Source of the DNA: CAMAVH01 sp046297835
GTDB lineage: Bacteria; Pseudomonadota; Alphaproteobacteria; SMXQ01
Assembly (NCBI GenBank): GCA_046297835.1
Contig: JBKBHI010000003.1
Coordinates: 124,001-188,000, forward strand
Direction of reading: 5' to 3'
DNA length: 64,000 nt
The notes beneath the pieces were generated by a model that was given only the letters and a program-made list of their open reading frames with translations, had not been told where the DNA came from and searched no databases. The position numbers were made by a program, and so were the translations under genes. Shown here piece by piece: positions 47,076 to 56,528 of the stretch; the first letter of the stretch is position 1, and every line of letters starts with the position of its first letter.

Positions 47076-47642
47076 ATGCGCCAGCTTTCCTTGCTCCTCG
47101 CTGCCGGCTTGCTGTCGGCCTGCGCCAGCGGCGCGCCGCGCACCATTGCCGACCAGAACGTCACATACACTTACGGCGATTTCTTCCGCGTCGCCGATGG
47201 CCGCGACACGCGCGTCATCGTGCGCGGCAACCCTTTCGCGCTGACGCAGGCCGAGTTCGACACCTTCGTCACGACGAACATGGCCACGATGTCGCGCGGA
47301 CCGCGGACCAATTTCACCACCGCGAAAAGCGCGAACGCCGATCCGGATTACGAAGTCGTCTGGCTGTTCAACGGGGCGCGCACGACGCAGCCCGAGCAAT
47401 TGTGCCGCAGCCCTCAAGACGCGGTCGGAGTGCCCGGCCCCGCCGACCGTTTGCGGGTCGTCGCCGCCTACTGCCGCTACGACCGGGTGAACACTTGGGT
47501 CGAAGGCTGGATCGAGGGCGGCCCCCAGGGCGTGCCGCGCGAAGGCGTCATGACCCTGGTTCAGCAAATGACGCAGGAACTGTTCCCCACCGTCAACCGC
47601 AACGATCCGGCCATCGAGCGCTGCAGCGGACCGCTCTGCTGA
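47076..47642 (+). CDS. predicted lipoprotein, paralogue of the preceding gene
   Basis: A 188-residue exported protein with a short lipoprotein signal (lipobox LSAC, Cys16). The pattern PDYEVVWLFNGART, LCRSP, then AAYCRYDRVNTWVEGW and a final QELFPTVN aligns with the previous gene, including the LC and the aromatic strand. A clear GCAGGAGG ribosome site precedes the ATG at 47076. No domain name can be given. The 98-base gap from its paralogue contains no terminator, so the two may share a transcript. Confidence 0.82.
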   Translation: MRQLSLLLAAGLLSACASGAPRTIADQNVTYTYGDFFRVADGRDTRVIVRGNPFALTQAEFDTFVTTNMATMSRGPRTNFTTAKSANADPDYEVVWLFNGARTTQPEQLCRSPQDAVGVPGPADRLRVVAAYCRYDRVNTWVEGWIEGGPQGVPREGVMTLVQQMTQELFPTVNRNDPAIERCSGPLC

Positions 47643-47738
47643 AGCGGGGCGGAGGCCGTTAAGCCGGACGGAAACGGGTCAAATCGGCCACGCCGGGCGG
47701 AAAACCGCGCTTTTTCGCCGGTTCTGTCACCGGAAAGT

Positions 47739-47767
47739 TTGACTTTTCCCGATAAAACGCCATTTCT
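47739..47767 (+). promoter_or_regulatory. candidate promoter of the DEAD-box helicase gene
   Basis: TTGACT (47739-47744) is followed after 17 bases by ATTTCT. The -35 is good and the -10 poor. The stretch to the ATG at 47810 is AT-rich, as in other cold-inducible helicase leaders, but this is only a suggestion. Confidence 0.3.
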
Positions 47768-47809
47768 AAGGCGGCTTTTACACACCTAACTAGGACGATT
47801 TTTTAGACG

Positions 47810-49510
47810 ATGAGTTTTGAAGCGCTCGGGCTTGGCCCGGAAGTCCTGCAAGCGGTCACGGACGCCGGTTACGCAGAGCCCACCCCCATCCAGGCGCAGG
47901 CCATTCCCCTGGTGCTGATGGGCCGCGATGTTCTGGGCTGCGCCCAGACGGGCACCGGCAAAACCGCCTCCTTCACCTTGCCGATGATCGACATTCTCGC
48001 CGCCGGCCGCGCCAAGGCGCGCATGCCGCGCTCGCTCGTGCTCGCGCCGACCCGCGAGCTGGCCGCGCAGGTCGCCAAGAGCTTCGAGACCTACGGCAAG
48101 TATCACAAGCTGACCATGGCGCTGCTGATCGGCGGCGAGAGCTTCGGTCCGCAAGAAGCCAAGCTCGATCGCGGCGTCGACGTGCTGATCGCCACGCCCG
48201 GCCGCCTGCTCGACCATTTCGAGCGCGGCCGCATCCTGCTCAACGACGTCAAGATCCTCGTGATCGACGAAGCCGACCGCATGCTCGACATGGGCTTCAT
48301 CCCCGATGTCGAACGAATCGTCGGCTTCCTGCCGAAGATCCGCCAGACGCTGTTCTTCTCGGCGACCTTCCCGCCGGAAGTGCGCCGCCTCGCCGACGCC
48401 TTCCTGATCAATCCGAAATCGGTCACTGTCGCGCCCCCGGCCACCACCGCCGCGACGGTCGAGCAATTCCAGGTGCGCTGCGCCAGCGACGACTATTTGA
48501 AGCGCGAAGCGCTGCGCGCCGTGATCAAGTCCGAGACGGTCACCAACGCGCTGATCTTCTCGAACCGCAAGGTCGACGTCGACATCCTCGTCAAGTCGCT
48601 CAAGCGCCACGGCTTCTCGGTCGCCGGCATGCACGGCGACATGGCGCAGTCGGCGCGCACCGAGACGCTCGCCGCCTTCAAGAACGGCGATATCCAGTTG
48701 CTCGTCGCGACCGACGTGGCCGGACGCGGCATCGACGTCGTCGGCCTGTCGCACGTCTTCAACTACGACGTGCCGATCCACGCCGAAGACTACGTCCACC
48801 GTATCGGCCGCACGGGCCGCGCCGGACGCAGCGGCCGCACCTTCATGCTGGTGACGCCGGACGATACCAAGTTCCTCGACGCCATCGTCAAGATGACCGG
48901 CGGCAACGAGATCCCGGTGCATAAGGTGCCGGATTTCGACAGCATTTCCGACGAAGAGTTCGCCGAACTCGCCGCCGAAGCGGCCACCAGCCGCGGGCGA
49001 CGCGGCTCCAAAGGCGGACGCGGCGGCGCCAAGCCCGCGCGCGGCAGCGGCCGCAACGCCGGCCGCGAACGCAGCCGCCCGCCGCGCGAGGAACGCGCCA
49101 AGCCGGCCGAGATCGCCGCTGCCGTCCCGGTCGCGGAAATCGCCGAAGCGGCGCAACCCGACGAAGCCGCGCTGCGCGAGGCCGCCGCCGAGCAGAGCCA
49201 GGCTCCACGTCCGGACGCCCCGCGCGAGGAGCGCCGCGAGCGCCGGCCGCGCAACCGCCAGGATCATCGCCAAGACCATCGCCAGAACAACCGCTCCAAC
49301 GAGCGCCCCGCCGAGCGTCCCAACGATCGCCCGGAGCGCAACGAACGGGCCGCCGACGGCGAACGCGGTCCGGACCGGCAAGACCGCGGCGGCCGCCACG
49401 AGCGCCGGCCGCGCAACGAGCCGCCCGAGCCGCAGGTCGTCAGCTTCGGCGACAACATCCCGGCCTTCCTGATGCGCCCCGCGCGCAAGGCCACCGAACA
49501 GGCCGAGTAA
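47810..49510 (+). CDS. DEAD-box RNA helicase, RhlE-like, with long basic disordered tail
   Basis: A 566-residue ATP-dependent RNA helicase. The core (1-370) has the motifs in order: PTPIQAQAIP (Q motif), AQTGTGKT (Walker A), PTRELA, TPGRLLDH, DEAD, SAT, ATDVAGRGIDV and HRIGRTGRAGRSG. The last 190 residues are low complexity, rich in Arg, Glu, Asp, Gly and Pro, with the repeat RQDHRQDHRQ. Such tails bind RNA in cold-adaptation and ribosome-assembly helicases. The last ten or so residues (VVSFGDNIPAFLMRPARK) resemble the conserved C-terminal end of alphaproteobacterial RhlE proteins. Confidence 0.93.
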   Translation: MSFEALGLGPEVLQAVTDAGYAEPTPIQAQAIPLVLMGRDVLGCAQTGTGKTASFTLPMIDILAAGRAKARMPRSLVLAPTRELAAQVAKSFETYGKYHKLTMALLIGGESFGPQEAKLDRGVDVLIATPGRLLDHFERGRILLNDVKILVIDEADRMLDMGFIPDVERIVGFLPKIRQTLFFSATFPPEVRRLADAFLINPKSVTVAPPATTAATVEQFQVRCASDDYLKREALRAVIKSETVTNALIFSNRKVDVDILVKSLKRHGFSVAGMHGDMAQSARTETLAAFKNGDIQLLVATDVAGRGIDVVGLSHVFNYDVPIHAEDYVHRIGRTGRAGRSGRTFMLVTPDDTKFLDAIVKMTGGNEIPVHKVPDFDSISDEEFAELAAEAATSRGRRGSKGGRGGAKPARGSGRNAGRERSRPPREERAKPAEIAAAVPVAEIAEAAQPDEAALREAAAEQSQAPRPDAPREERRERRPRNRQDHRQDHRQNNRSNERPAERPNDRPERNERAADGERGPDRQDRGGRHERRPRNEPPEPQVVSFGDNIPAFLMRPARKATEQAE

Positions 49511-49524
49511 CGCTCGCGCCGCGC

Positions 49525-49556
49525 TGCGGCGGACGCCATTTGCATCGTCCGCCGCA
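49525..49556 (+). terminator. hairpin after the DEAD-box helicase gene
   Basis: An 11-pair stem (arms TGCGGCGGACG and CGTCCGCCGCA) with a ten-base loop, 15 bases after the stop. There is no strict T-run (CCAAACTCTCT), so efficiency is uncertain. Confidence 0.5.
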
Positions 49557-49710
49557 CCAAACTCTCTCCGTTTCGCTGTCAACGACGCCGCGCCTCCCGC
49601 GCGGCGTTCGTTTTCGCGGGCCGCGCGGGCCGGATCGCTTGGCGAGGCAAAAAACGCGGCATACAATGCTCCCGCGCCAATAAGAAAATCAGCGCGCCAG
49701 GGAGACCGTC

Positions 49711-50616
49711 TTGCAATCCGTATCGCCGTCCGCCGCAGCCCCCATTCCGCTCGCCGCCCGCGCGCGGACGCAGGGCCGCGTGGAGGTGCGCCCGCTGTCG
49801 CCGGCGCTCGGCGCGGAGATCGTCGGGGTCGATCTGTCGCGCCCCATCGACGACGCCGCCTTCAAGATCGTCGCCGACGCCTGGCGCGACCATCTCGTCA
49901 TCCTGTTTCGCGACCAGGCCATCGACGAGGAGCAGCAGGTGCGCTTCGCCCAGCGCTTCGGGGCGCTGCAAGGCCGCCCCCGTCCCGCCTCGATGCGCGC
50001 CGAAAGCGCGGTGAAGCATCCCGAGATCATGCTGGTCTCGAACATCCGCGAGAACGGCAAGCCCATCGGCTCGCTGCCCGACGGCGAAATGCAGTTCCAT
50101 TCCGACATGTGCTACATCGAGAAGCCGGCCAAGGGCACGTTTCTCTACGCCATGGAGATTCCCAGCGTCGGCGGCGACACGCATTTCCTCAATATGTACG
50201 CCGCCTACGAGACGCTGCCCGCCGAGGTGAAGGCGAAGATCGACGGCCGCCAGGCGGTCAACGTCTTCCAATACGGCTCGACCAGCCGCGAAGGCAACAA
50301 TCCGAACTTCGACGAGCATCCGCACTACACGCACCCGATGGTGCGCACGCATCCCGACAGCGGCCGCAAGGCGCTGTTCGTCAACCGGCTGATGACTTGG
50401 TCGATCGAGGGCATGGAGCCGGCGGAGAGCGCCGCCCTGCTCGACCGCCTGTTCGACCATATCGAGCGGCCGCAATTCATCTACGAGCACAAATGGCGCG
50501 TCGGCGATCTGCTGCTGTGGGACAACCGCTGCACGCTGCACGCCCGCACCGATTTCAGCGACAAGGAGCGCCGTCTGCTGCGCCGCTGCGTCATCCAAGG
50601 CGACAAGCCTTATTGA
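49711..50616 (+). CDS. TauD/TfdA family Fe(II)/2-oxoglutarate dioxygenase
   Basis: A 301-residue nonheme iron oxygenase that couples 2-oxoglutarate decarboxylation to substrate hydroxylation; relatives act on taurine, 2,4-D and other acids. The iron ligands are His130 and Asp132 (MQFHSDMCY) and the distal His277 (CTLHARTDF), with Arg288 or a neighbour binding 2-oxoglutarate. The start is TTG with a GGGAG ribosome site 7 bases upstream. It has its own terminator. The gene precedes an FAH enzyme and an oxidoreductase, so it may open a catabolic sequence. Confidence 0.9.
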   Translation: MQSVSPSAAAPIPLAARARTQGRVEVRPLSPALGAEIVGVDLSRPIDDAAFKIVADAWRDHLVILFRDQAIDEEQQVRFAQRFGALQGRPRPASMRAESAVKHPEIMLVSNIRENGKPIGSLPDGEMQFHSDMCYIEKPAKGTFLYAMEIPSVGGDTHFLNMYAAYETLPAEVKAKIDGRQAVNVFQYGSTSREGNNPNFDEHPHYTHPMVRTHPDSGRKALFVNRLMTWSIEGMEPAESAALLDRLFDHIERPQFIYEHKWRVGDLLLWDNRCTLHARTDFSDKERRLLRRCVIQGDKPY

Positions 50617-50652
50617 CGCGCGCGCCGGGGGCGCATCGCCGACACGCCTGAG

Positions 50653-50676
50653 ACCCGGCGGCCTTGCCGGGTTTTT
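50653..50676 (+). terminator. terminator after the TauD-like gene
   Basis: ACCCGGC and GCCGGGT arms with loop GGCCTT, followed by TTTT, 37 bases after the stop. It separates the dioxygenase from the following FAH gene, which has its own ribosome site. Confidence 0.85.
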
Positions 50677-50714
50677 CGCGCGAACAACCAGAAACGCAAC
50701 CTGCAGGAGGAATC

Positions 50715-51710
50715 GTGATCGACTTTCGTTTGCTGAACTTCGCCGGCCCCAAGGGCAAGCCCGTCCCCGCCATCAAAGTCGGCGAGGAGGTCATCGACCT
50801 GACCGTCGCCGCGCCGATCTACGCGCGCCGCGCCAAGAAGAAGCTCGGCTTCGAGGTCGATTCGACGTTGACGATCCTGCAGAGCTGGAGCAAGGCCAAG
50901 ACCGCGCTCGCCAAGCTCGCCGCCGACCACGCCAAGACCGGCGCGGGCAAGAAGAGCCCCTACGCCAAGGCGGTCAAGCCGCTCAAGCGCGTCAAGCTGA
51001 TGGCGCCGATCATCTATCCCTCGACGGTGTTCTGCATCGCCGCAAATTATGCCGACCATCACGCCGAGATGGGCAGCCCGACCATGCCCGACAAGAACGT
51101 CATGCCCCCGGTGTTCTTCCAAAAGACCCCGGCCCAGACCGTCGTCGGCCACGGCGCGCAGATTCCCCTGCCGCACACCTCGACGCAGATCGACTGGGAA
51201 GCCGAGCTCGCCATCGTCATCGGCAAGCCGTGCTTCAACGTGCCGAAGGAAAAGGTGTTCGACTATATCGCCGGCTATATGGTGCTGAACGACATGTCGA
51301 TCCGCGGCCCGAGCAAGGCCGACGCCATCACCCCGGCCCAGAAGCAATTCCGCGGCGACCGCTTCCGCCGCAAGAATTTCGACGGCTCCTGCCCGACCGG
51401 CCCCTGGTTGACGCCGAAGGAACTGGTGAAGAATCCCTACGATCTGAAGATCCAGCTTTGGGTCAACGGCGAACTGAAGCAGAACGGCAACTCCGGCGCG
51501 ATGTACTACAACATCGAGGAGCAGATCAGCTATCTCTCCGAGCATCTGACGCTGCAGCCGGGCGACGTCATCACCACAGGCACGCCGGCGGGCGTTGGCA
51601 AGGGCAAGGGCACTTACCTCAAGGCCGGCGACAAGATCACCACCACGGTCGGCAATCTCGGCACGCTGGAGACCAGCTTCGTGCCGTCGAAGAAGCCGAC
51701 GAAGTCCTGA
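50715..51710 (+). CDS. fumarylacetoacetate hydrolase family protein
   Basis: A 331-residue FAH-fold enzyme, the third in the window. The metal site is DWEAELAIVIGK with the aspartate in MVLNDMSIRG; the C-terminal signature QPGDVITTGTPAGVG is present. The start is GTG with a near-perfect AGGAGG seven bases upstream, and nothing better lies further 5'. The N-terminal subdomain is rich in lysine (YARRAKKKLGFEV). It lies 70 bases before the MDR oxidoreductase, with a hairpin between. Substrate unknown; a carboxylated keto-acid is likely. Confidence 0.9.
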   Translation: MIDFRLLNFAGPKGKPVPAIKVGEEVIDLTVAAPIYARRAKKKLGFEVDSTLTILQSWSKAKTALAKLAADHAKTGAGKKSPYAKAVKPLKRVKLMAPIIYPSTVFCIAANYADHHAEMGSPTMPDKNVMPPVFFQKTPAQTVVGHGAQIPLPHTSTQIDWEAELAIVIGKPCFNVPKEKVFDYIAGYMVLNDMSIRGPSKADAITPAQKQFRGDRFRRKNFDGSCPTGPWLTPKELVKNPYDLKIQLWVNGELKQNGNSGAMYYNIEEQISYLSEHLTLQPGDVITTGTPAGVGKGKGTYLKAGDKITTTVGNLGTLETSFVPSKKPTKS

Positions 51711-51723
51711 CCCTTCGGGGCAC

Positions 51724-51749
51724 GCGGCCGGAGCGTTCGCTCCGGCCGC
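51724..51749 (+). terminator. GC-rich hairpin after the FAH gene
   Basis: Eleven pairs (GCGGCCGGAGC and GCTCCGGCCGC) around GTTC, 14 bases after the stop. No T-run follows, so it could be an mRNA stabiliser or partial terminator before the next gene, whose GTG is 32 bases away. Confidence 0.5.
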
Positions 51750-51780
51750 TTCCGCATCTCATTCCCGCAAGAGGCTACGC

Positions 51781-52833
51781 GTGAAAGCCATCGTCATTCA
51801 TGAATACGGCCCGCCCGACGTCCTGAAATACGAGGACGTGCCGGACCCGCAGCCGCGCGACAACGAAGTCCGCATCAAAATCCACGCGGCGACGGTGAAC
51901 GTCACGCTCGACGTGATGGTGCGCGCCGGCAAGCAGCAGCAGCGCGGCATCACCCTGCCGCTGATTCCCGGCGTCGATTGCGCCGGCATCATCGACAAGG
52001 TCGGCAAGAACGTGAAGCGCTGGCAGGTCGGCGACCATATCGCCGCCGCCGGCCGGATGCCGCTCGACGACGTGCCGGAAAGCGCCGACTTCGACGCTTA
52101 TGGCTACGACGGCCCGACCGGCATGATGGGCATCAAGCGCCCCGGCGGCTTCGCCGAGATGATTTGCGTGCCCGCCGCCACCGGCGACAAGCTGCCGAAG
52201 AACCTCGACTTCCGCGAAGCGGCCGTGATCGGCCGCCATTGCCCGACCGCCTGGAACCTGCTGGTCAACGTCGCCAAGCTGCAGCCCGGCGAATGGGTGA
52301 TGATCATGGGCGCGAGCGGCAATCTCGGCTCGATTGGCATCCAGATCGCCAAGCATGTGATCGGCGCGAAGGTCATCTGCGTCGCCGGCTCGCGCGCGCG
52401 GGCCGATTACGGCCTGTCGATCGGCGCCGATTACGCGCTCGATTCCTCGACCCAGGACCTCGTCGCCGAAACCAAGAAGATCACCGGCGGCAAGGGCGTC
52501 AACGTCCTCTACGACAACATCGCCAATCCCGATGTGCTGCCCAAGGCGTTCCACTGCATCGGCATGAACGGCCGGCTCGTCACCGCCGGCGCGCACGGCG
52601 GCCCCAACGCGATGATCGATTTCTTCCATCTCTACGACAACAAGATCACGATCATCGGCATGCCGGGCCACGATCCGGCGGACCGGCCGAAATGCTATCA
52701 GGCCGCCGCCGACGGCAAGATCAAGGTCAAGATCGCCCACATCCTGCCGCTCTCCAAGGCGGCCGAGGCCCATCGCATGATCGAGAGCGATCCCGGCGCG
52801 GGCAAGATCGTGCTCGACCCGACGCTGGGATAA
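51781..52833 (+). CDS. MDR-family zinc-independent alcohol dehydrogenase / quinone oxidoreductase
   Basis: A 350-residue medium-chain dehydrogenase/reductase. The GroES-like N-domain includes VLKYEDVPDP and PLIPGVDCAGIIDKVG. The Rossmann motif GASGNLGSIGIQIAK is near residue 178. The catalytic and structural zinc cysteines of classical alcohol dehydrogenases are not visible, so it resembles NADPH-quinone oxidoreductases or enoyl reductases. The start is GTG. With the TauD and FAH genes it may form a small catabolic group; a strong terminator follows. Confidence 0.88.
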   Translation: MKAIVIHEYGPPDVLKYEDVPDPQPRDNEVRIKIHAATVNVTLDVMVRAGKQQQRGITLPLIPGVDCAGIIDKVGKNVKRWQVGDHIAAAGRMPLDDVPESADFDAYGYDGPTGMMGIKRPGGFAEMICVPAATGDKLPKNLDFREAAVIGRHCPTAWNLLVNVAKLQPGEWVMIMGASGNLGSIGIQIAKHVIGAKVICVAGSRARADYGLSIGADYALDSSTQDLVAETKKITGGKGVNVLYDNIANPDVLPKAFHCIGMNGRLVTAGAHGGPNAMIDFFHLYDNKITIIGMPGHDPADRPKCYQAAADGKIKVKIAHILPLSKAAEAHRMIESDPGAGKIVLDPTLG

Positions 52834-52858
52834 GCCAAGCAAATCGGCGCGAAACCAG

Positions 52859-52888
52859 GGGCGCGGTCCGCGAGGGCCGCGCCCTTTT
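52859..52888 (+). terminator. terminator after the MDR oxidoreductase gene
   Basis: Arms GGGCGCGG and CCGCGCCC with a ten-base loop, followed by TTTT, 25 bases past the stop and before folE. Confidence 0.85.
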
Positions 52889-53000
52889 CGTCGCGCGCGA
52901 AAAAAGCGGCGGCGGCGATGATCCGCCCGCTGCGGGCTGCGTATTGATCTGCAGGCTGGGACGCTCGTCCCGCTGTCCCTACGCCCCCCGGAGGACCGCC

Positions 53001-53651
53001 ATGGATGGCTCCCAGCCGATCTCTTTCGCCGACGACATGCCCCGCAAAACGCCTGCCCCTTCGCGCCGCAAAGCCGCGCCGCGCAAGCCGAGCCGCGACG
53101 AGGCCGAAGCGGCCGTGCGCACGCTGCTGCGCTGGGCCGGCGACGATCCGGATCGCGAAGGGCTAATCGGCACGCCCGACCGCGTCGTGCGCGCCTATGA
53201 GGAATTCTTCGCCGGCTATGGCGACGACCCCGCCGCCATGCTGGCGCGCACCTTCGAGGAGACCGACGGCTACGACGAAATGGTCGTGCTGCGCGACATC
53301 CGCTTCGAAAGCCATTGCGAGCACCATCTCGTGCCGATCATCGGCAAGGCGCACATCGGCTACCTGCCGAACAAGCGCGTCGTCGGCATCAGCAAGCTCG
53401 CCCGCGTGCTGGAAGCCTACGCCAAGCGCCTGCAGATCCAGGAGAAGATGACCTCGCAGATCGCCAACACGATCCACGACGCGTTGCAGCCGAGGGGCGT
53501 CGCCGTCGTCATCGAGGCGGCGCACCAGTGCATGACCACGCGCGGCGTGCACAAGCCCGGCGTCGCCATGGTGACGAGCAAGATGCTCGGCGTGTTCCGC
53601 ACCGACGACAAGACGCGCCGCGAATTCCTCTCGATGATCCGCGGGGCCTAA
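53001..53651 (+). CDS. folE: GTP cyclohydrolase I
   Basis: First enzyme of folate (pterin) biosynthesis: GTP to 7,8-dihydroneopterin triphosphate. It is 216 residues. Zinc ligands are Cys106 and His109 (SHCEHHLVP) and Cys177 (HQCMTTRG); the substrate helix GYLPNKRVVGISKLAR is intact. An N-terminal basic extension of about 30 residues precedes the core. The ATG at 53001 has a GGAGG ribosome site seven bases upstream. The SDR gene follows after 7 bases, suggesting co-transcription. Confidence 0.97.
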   Translation: MDGSQPISFADDMPRKTPAPSRRKAAPRKPSRDEAEAAVRTLLRWAGDDPDREGLIGTPDRVVRAYEEFFAGYGDDPAAMLARTFEETDGYDEMVVLRDIRFESHCEHHLVPIIGKAHIGYLPNKRVVGISKLARVLEAYAKRLQIQEKMTSQIANTIHDALQPRGVAVVIEAAHQCMTTRGVHKPGVAMVTSKMLGVFRTDDKTRREFLSMIRGA

Positions 53652-53658
53652 GCCGGCG

Positions 53659-54375
53659 ATGTCCGCGCCCGTCCTGATTTTCGGCGCGACCGGCGGCGTC
53701 GGTTCGGCTTTGGCGCGCCAGCTTGCCGCCGAAGGCCGAGCCCTGCATCTCGCGGCGCGCGACACCGACGCCCTCGCCGCTCTTGCCGTGGAGCTCGGCG
53801 CCGAAGCCTCCCCGTTCGACGCGCTCGACGAAGCGAGCATCGCCCAGGCCGTGCGCGCCGCCGGACCGGCGCTCGCCGGCCTCGCCTTCTGCGTCGGCTC
53901 CATCGTCGTCAAGCCGCTCGGCCGCAGCACGGTCGACGACATGCTCGCCGCCTATCGCCTGAACGCCGTCGCGCCGATGATCGCCATGCGCGAAGCCTCC
54001 TCCGCGCTGGCCGCCGGCGAAGGCTCGGCCGTGCTGTTCTCCAGCGTCGCCGCCGGAACCGGCTTTTCCGGCCATGCCGTGATCGGCGCGGCCAAGGCCG
54101 CCGTCGAAGGGCTGACCTTGTCGCTCGCGGCCGAACTAGCCCCCAAGGTGCGGGTCAATTGCGTCGCCCCCAGCCTGCTCGACACCAAGATGGCCGCGCC
54201 GCTCGTCGCCAACGACGCGCTCGCCAAAGGCATCGCCAAGCTGCATCCGCTGAAGCGGCTCGGCCGGCCCGAGGACGCGGCGGCGCTCGCCGCCTTCCTG
54301 CTGTCGCCGGCCGCCGGCTGGATCACCGGCCAGGTCATCGGTGTCGATGGCGGTCGGGGCCGGTTGACGGCCTGA
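53659..54375 (+). CDS. SDR-family protein lacking the catalytic tyrosine
   Basis: A 238-residue short-chain dehydrogenase/reductase. The cofactor motif is FGATGGVGSALARQLA near residue 8, Asn102 and Ser129 are in place, and the NCVAPSLLDTKMA and GQVIGVDGGRG segments are typical. At the catalytic YxxxK the lysine (Lys146) is present, but the tyrosine position, 13 residues after Ser129, is Ile142. A subgroup of alphaproteobacterial SDRs has this change, so the protein may bind the cofactor without classical dehydrogenase activity. It follows folE by seven bases. Function unknown. Confidence 0.85.
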   Translation: MSAPVLIFGATGGVGSALARQLAAEGRALHLAARDTDALAALAVELGAEASPFDALDEASIAQAVRAAGPALAGLAFCVGSIVVKPLGRSTVDDMLAAYRLNAVAPMIAMREASSALAAGEGSAVLFSSVAAGTGFSGHAVIGAAKAAVEGLTLSLAAELAPKVRVNCVAPSLLDTKMAAPLVANDALAKGIAKLHPLKRLGRPEDAAALAAFLLSPAAGWITGQVIGVDGGRGRLTA

Positions 54376-54495
54376 CCAAGCCTTTTCCTCTGGCCCGCCC
54401 GGGGCGAGAGCGAAAGCGCCTAACCCATTGGCTTCTAGCCAATTTCCAGAACCATTCCGCGCTTGACTTTGGCCCGGCGAAGACCGATTTACTGC

Positions 54496-54520
54496 ATATC
54501 AGACTAAATTAGTCCGGTAT
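54496..54520 (+). promoter_or_regulatory. type 1 IscR-like operator at the suf promoter
   Basis: The 25 bases from ATATCAGACT to CCGGTAT match the E. coli type 1 IscR site (ATASYYGACTRwwwYAGTCRRSTAT) at all but three informative positions; the core GACTAAATTAGTC is a perfect palindrome. A TTGACT -35 lies at 54463-54468 with GATTTA 17 bases later, so the operator covers the transcription start. The Rrf2-family product of the first gene is the obvious binder. The spacing shows repression by holo-regulator as the likely mode. Confidence 0.88.
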
Positions 54521-54581
54521 GGTGCAAACGGCTCGCAAATGGCCCTTTCTCCCTGCCGGCGCCGCCCCAGCAGGTCCGCCC

Positions 54582-55049
54582 ATGATCCGCCTCAGCAAGC
54601 TGTCCGACTACGCCGTCCTGTTGATGAGCCGCATGGCCTATGCGCCGGAAGCGGTGCACAACGCCGTCGATCTGGCGCAGAGCAGCGGCGTGCCCACCCC
54701 GACGGTGAGCAAGCTGCTGGCGACGTTGACGCGCGGCGGCCTGCTGTCCTCCGTGCGCGGCGCGAAAGGCGGCTACACCCTCGCCCTGCCGGCCCGCGAC
54801 ATCACCGTGGCGGCTATCATCTCGGCCATCGACGGCCCCATCGCCATCACCTCCTGCCTGGAGCATCCGGGCAGTTGCGGCGTCGAGACGCTCTGCTCGT
54901 CGCGCAGCGGCTGGGCCACCATCAACCGCGCCATCAGCAGCGCCCTCGAAGGCGTGACGCTGGCCGACCTGGCCGCGCCGATCCATTTCCCCGCCCCCGC
55001 TCGCTCGCCCTTGTTGAATCAAGGCCAGGCGAGCGAAAGCGTCGCGTAA
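54582..55049 (+). CDS. Rrf2-family SUF iron-sulfur regulator
   Basis: A 155-residue transcription factor like IscR and the SUF-linked Rrf2 regulators. An N-terminal winged helix holds MIRLSKLSDYAVLLMSRMAY and VPTPTVSKLLATL. Three conserved cysteines, Cys92, Cys99 and Cys105 (C-x6-C-x5-C), probably hold a 2Fe-2S cluster, so it senses cellular Fe-S status. An upstream ATG at 54519 exists but overlaps the operator and has no ribosome site; the ATG at 54582 matches the family. It heads the suf operon and should repress it. Confidence 0.95.
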   Translation: MIRLSKLSDYAVLLMSRMAYAPEAVHNAVDLAQSSGVPTPTVSKLLATLTRGGLLSSVRGAKGGYTLALPARDITVAAIISAIDGPIAITSCLEHPGSCGVETLCSSRSGWATINRAISSALEGVTLADLAAPIHFPAPARSPLLNQGQASESVA

Positions 55050-55059
55050 GGAGTTCGAC

Positions 55060-56514
<1,455 letters not shown>

Positions 56515-56528
56515 CCGGAGCCATTTGA

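Noticed and set aside
54519..54581. Upstream ATG as the start of the Rrf2 regulator
   Set aside because: It would overlap the operator and leave a leader of about 20 bases with no ribosome site; family N-termini begin at MIRLSKLSDYAV (54582).
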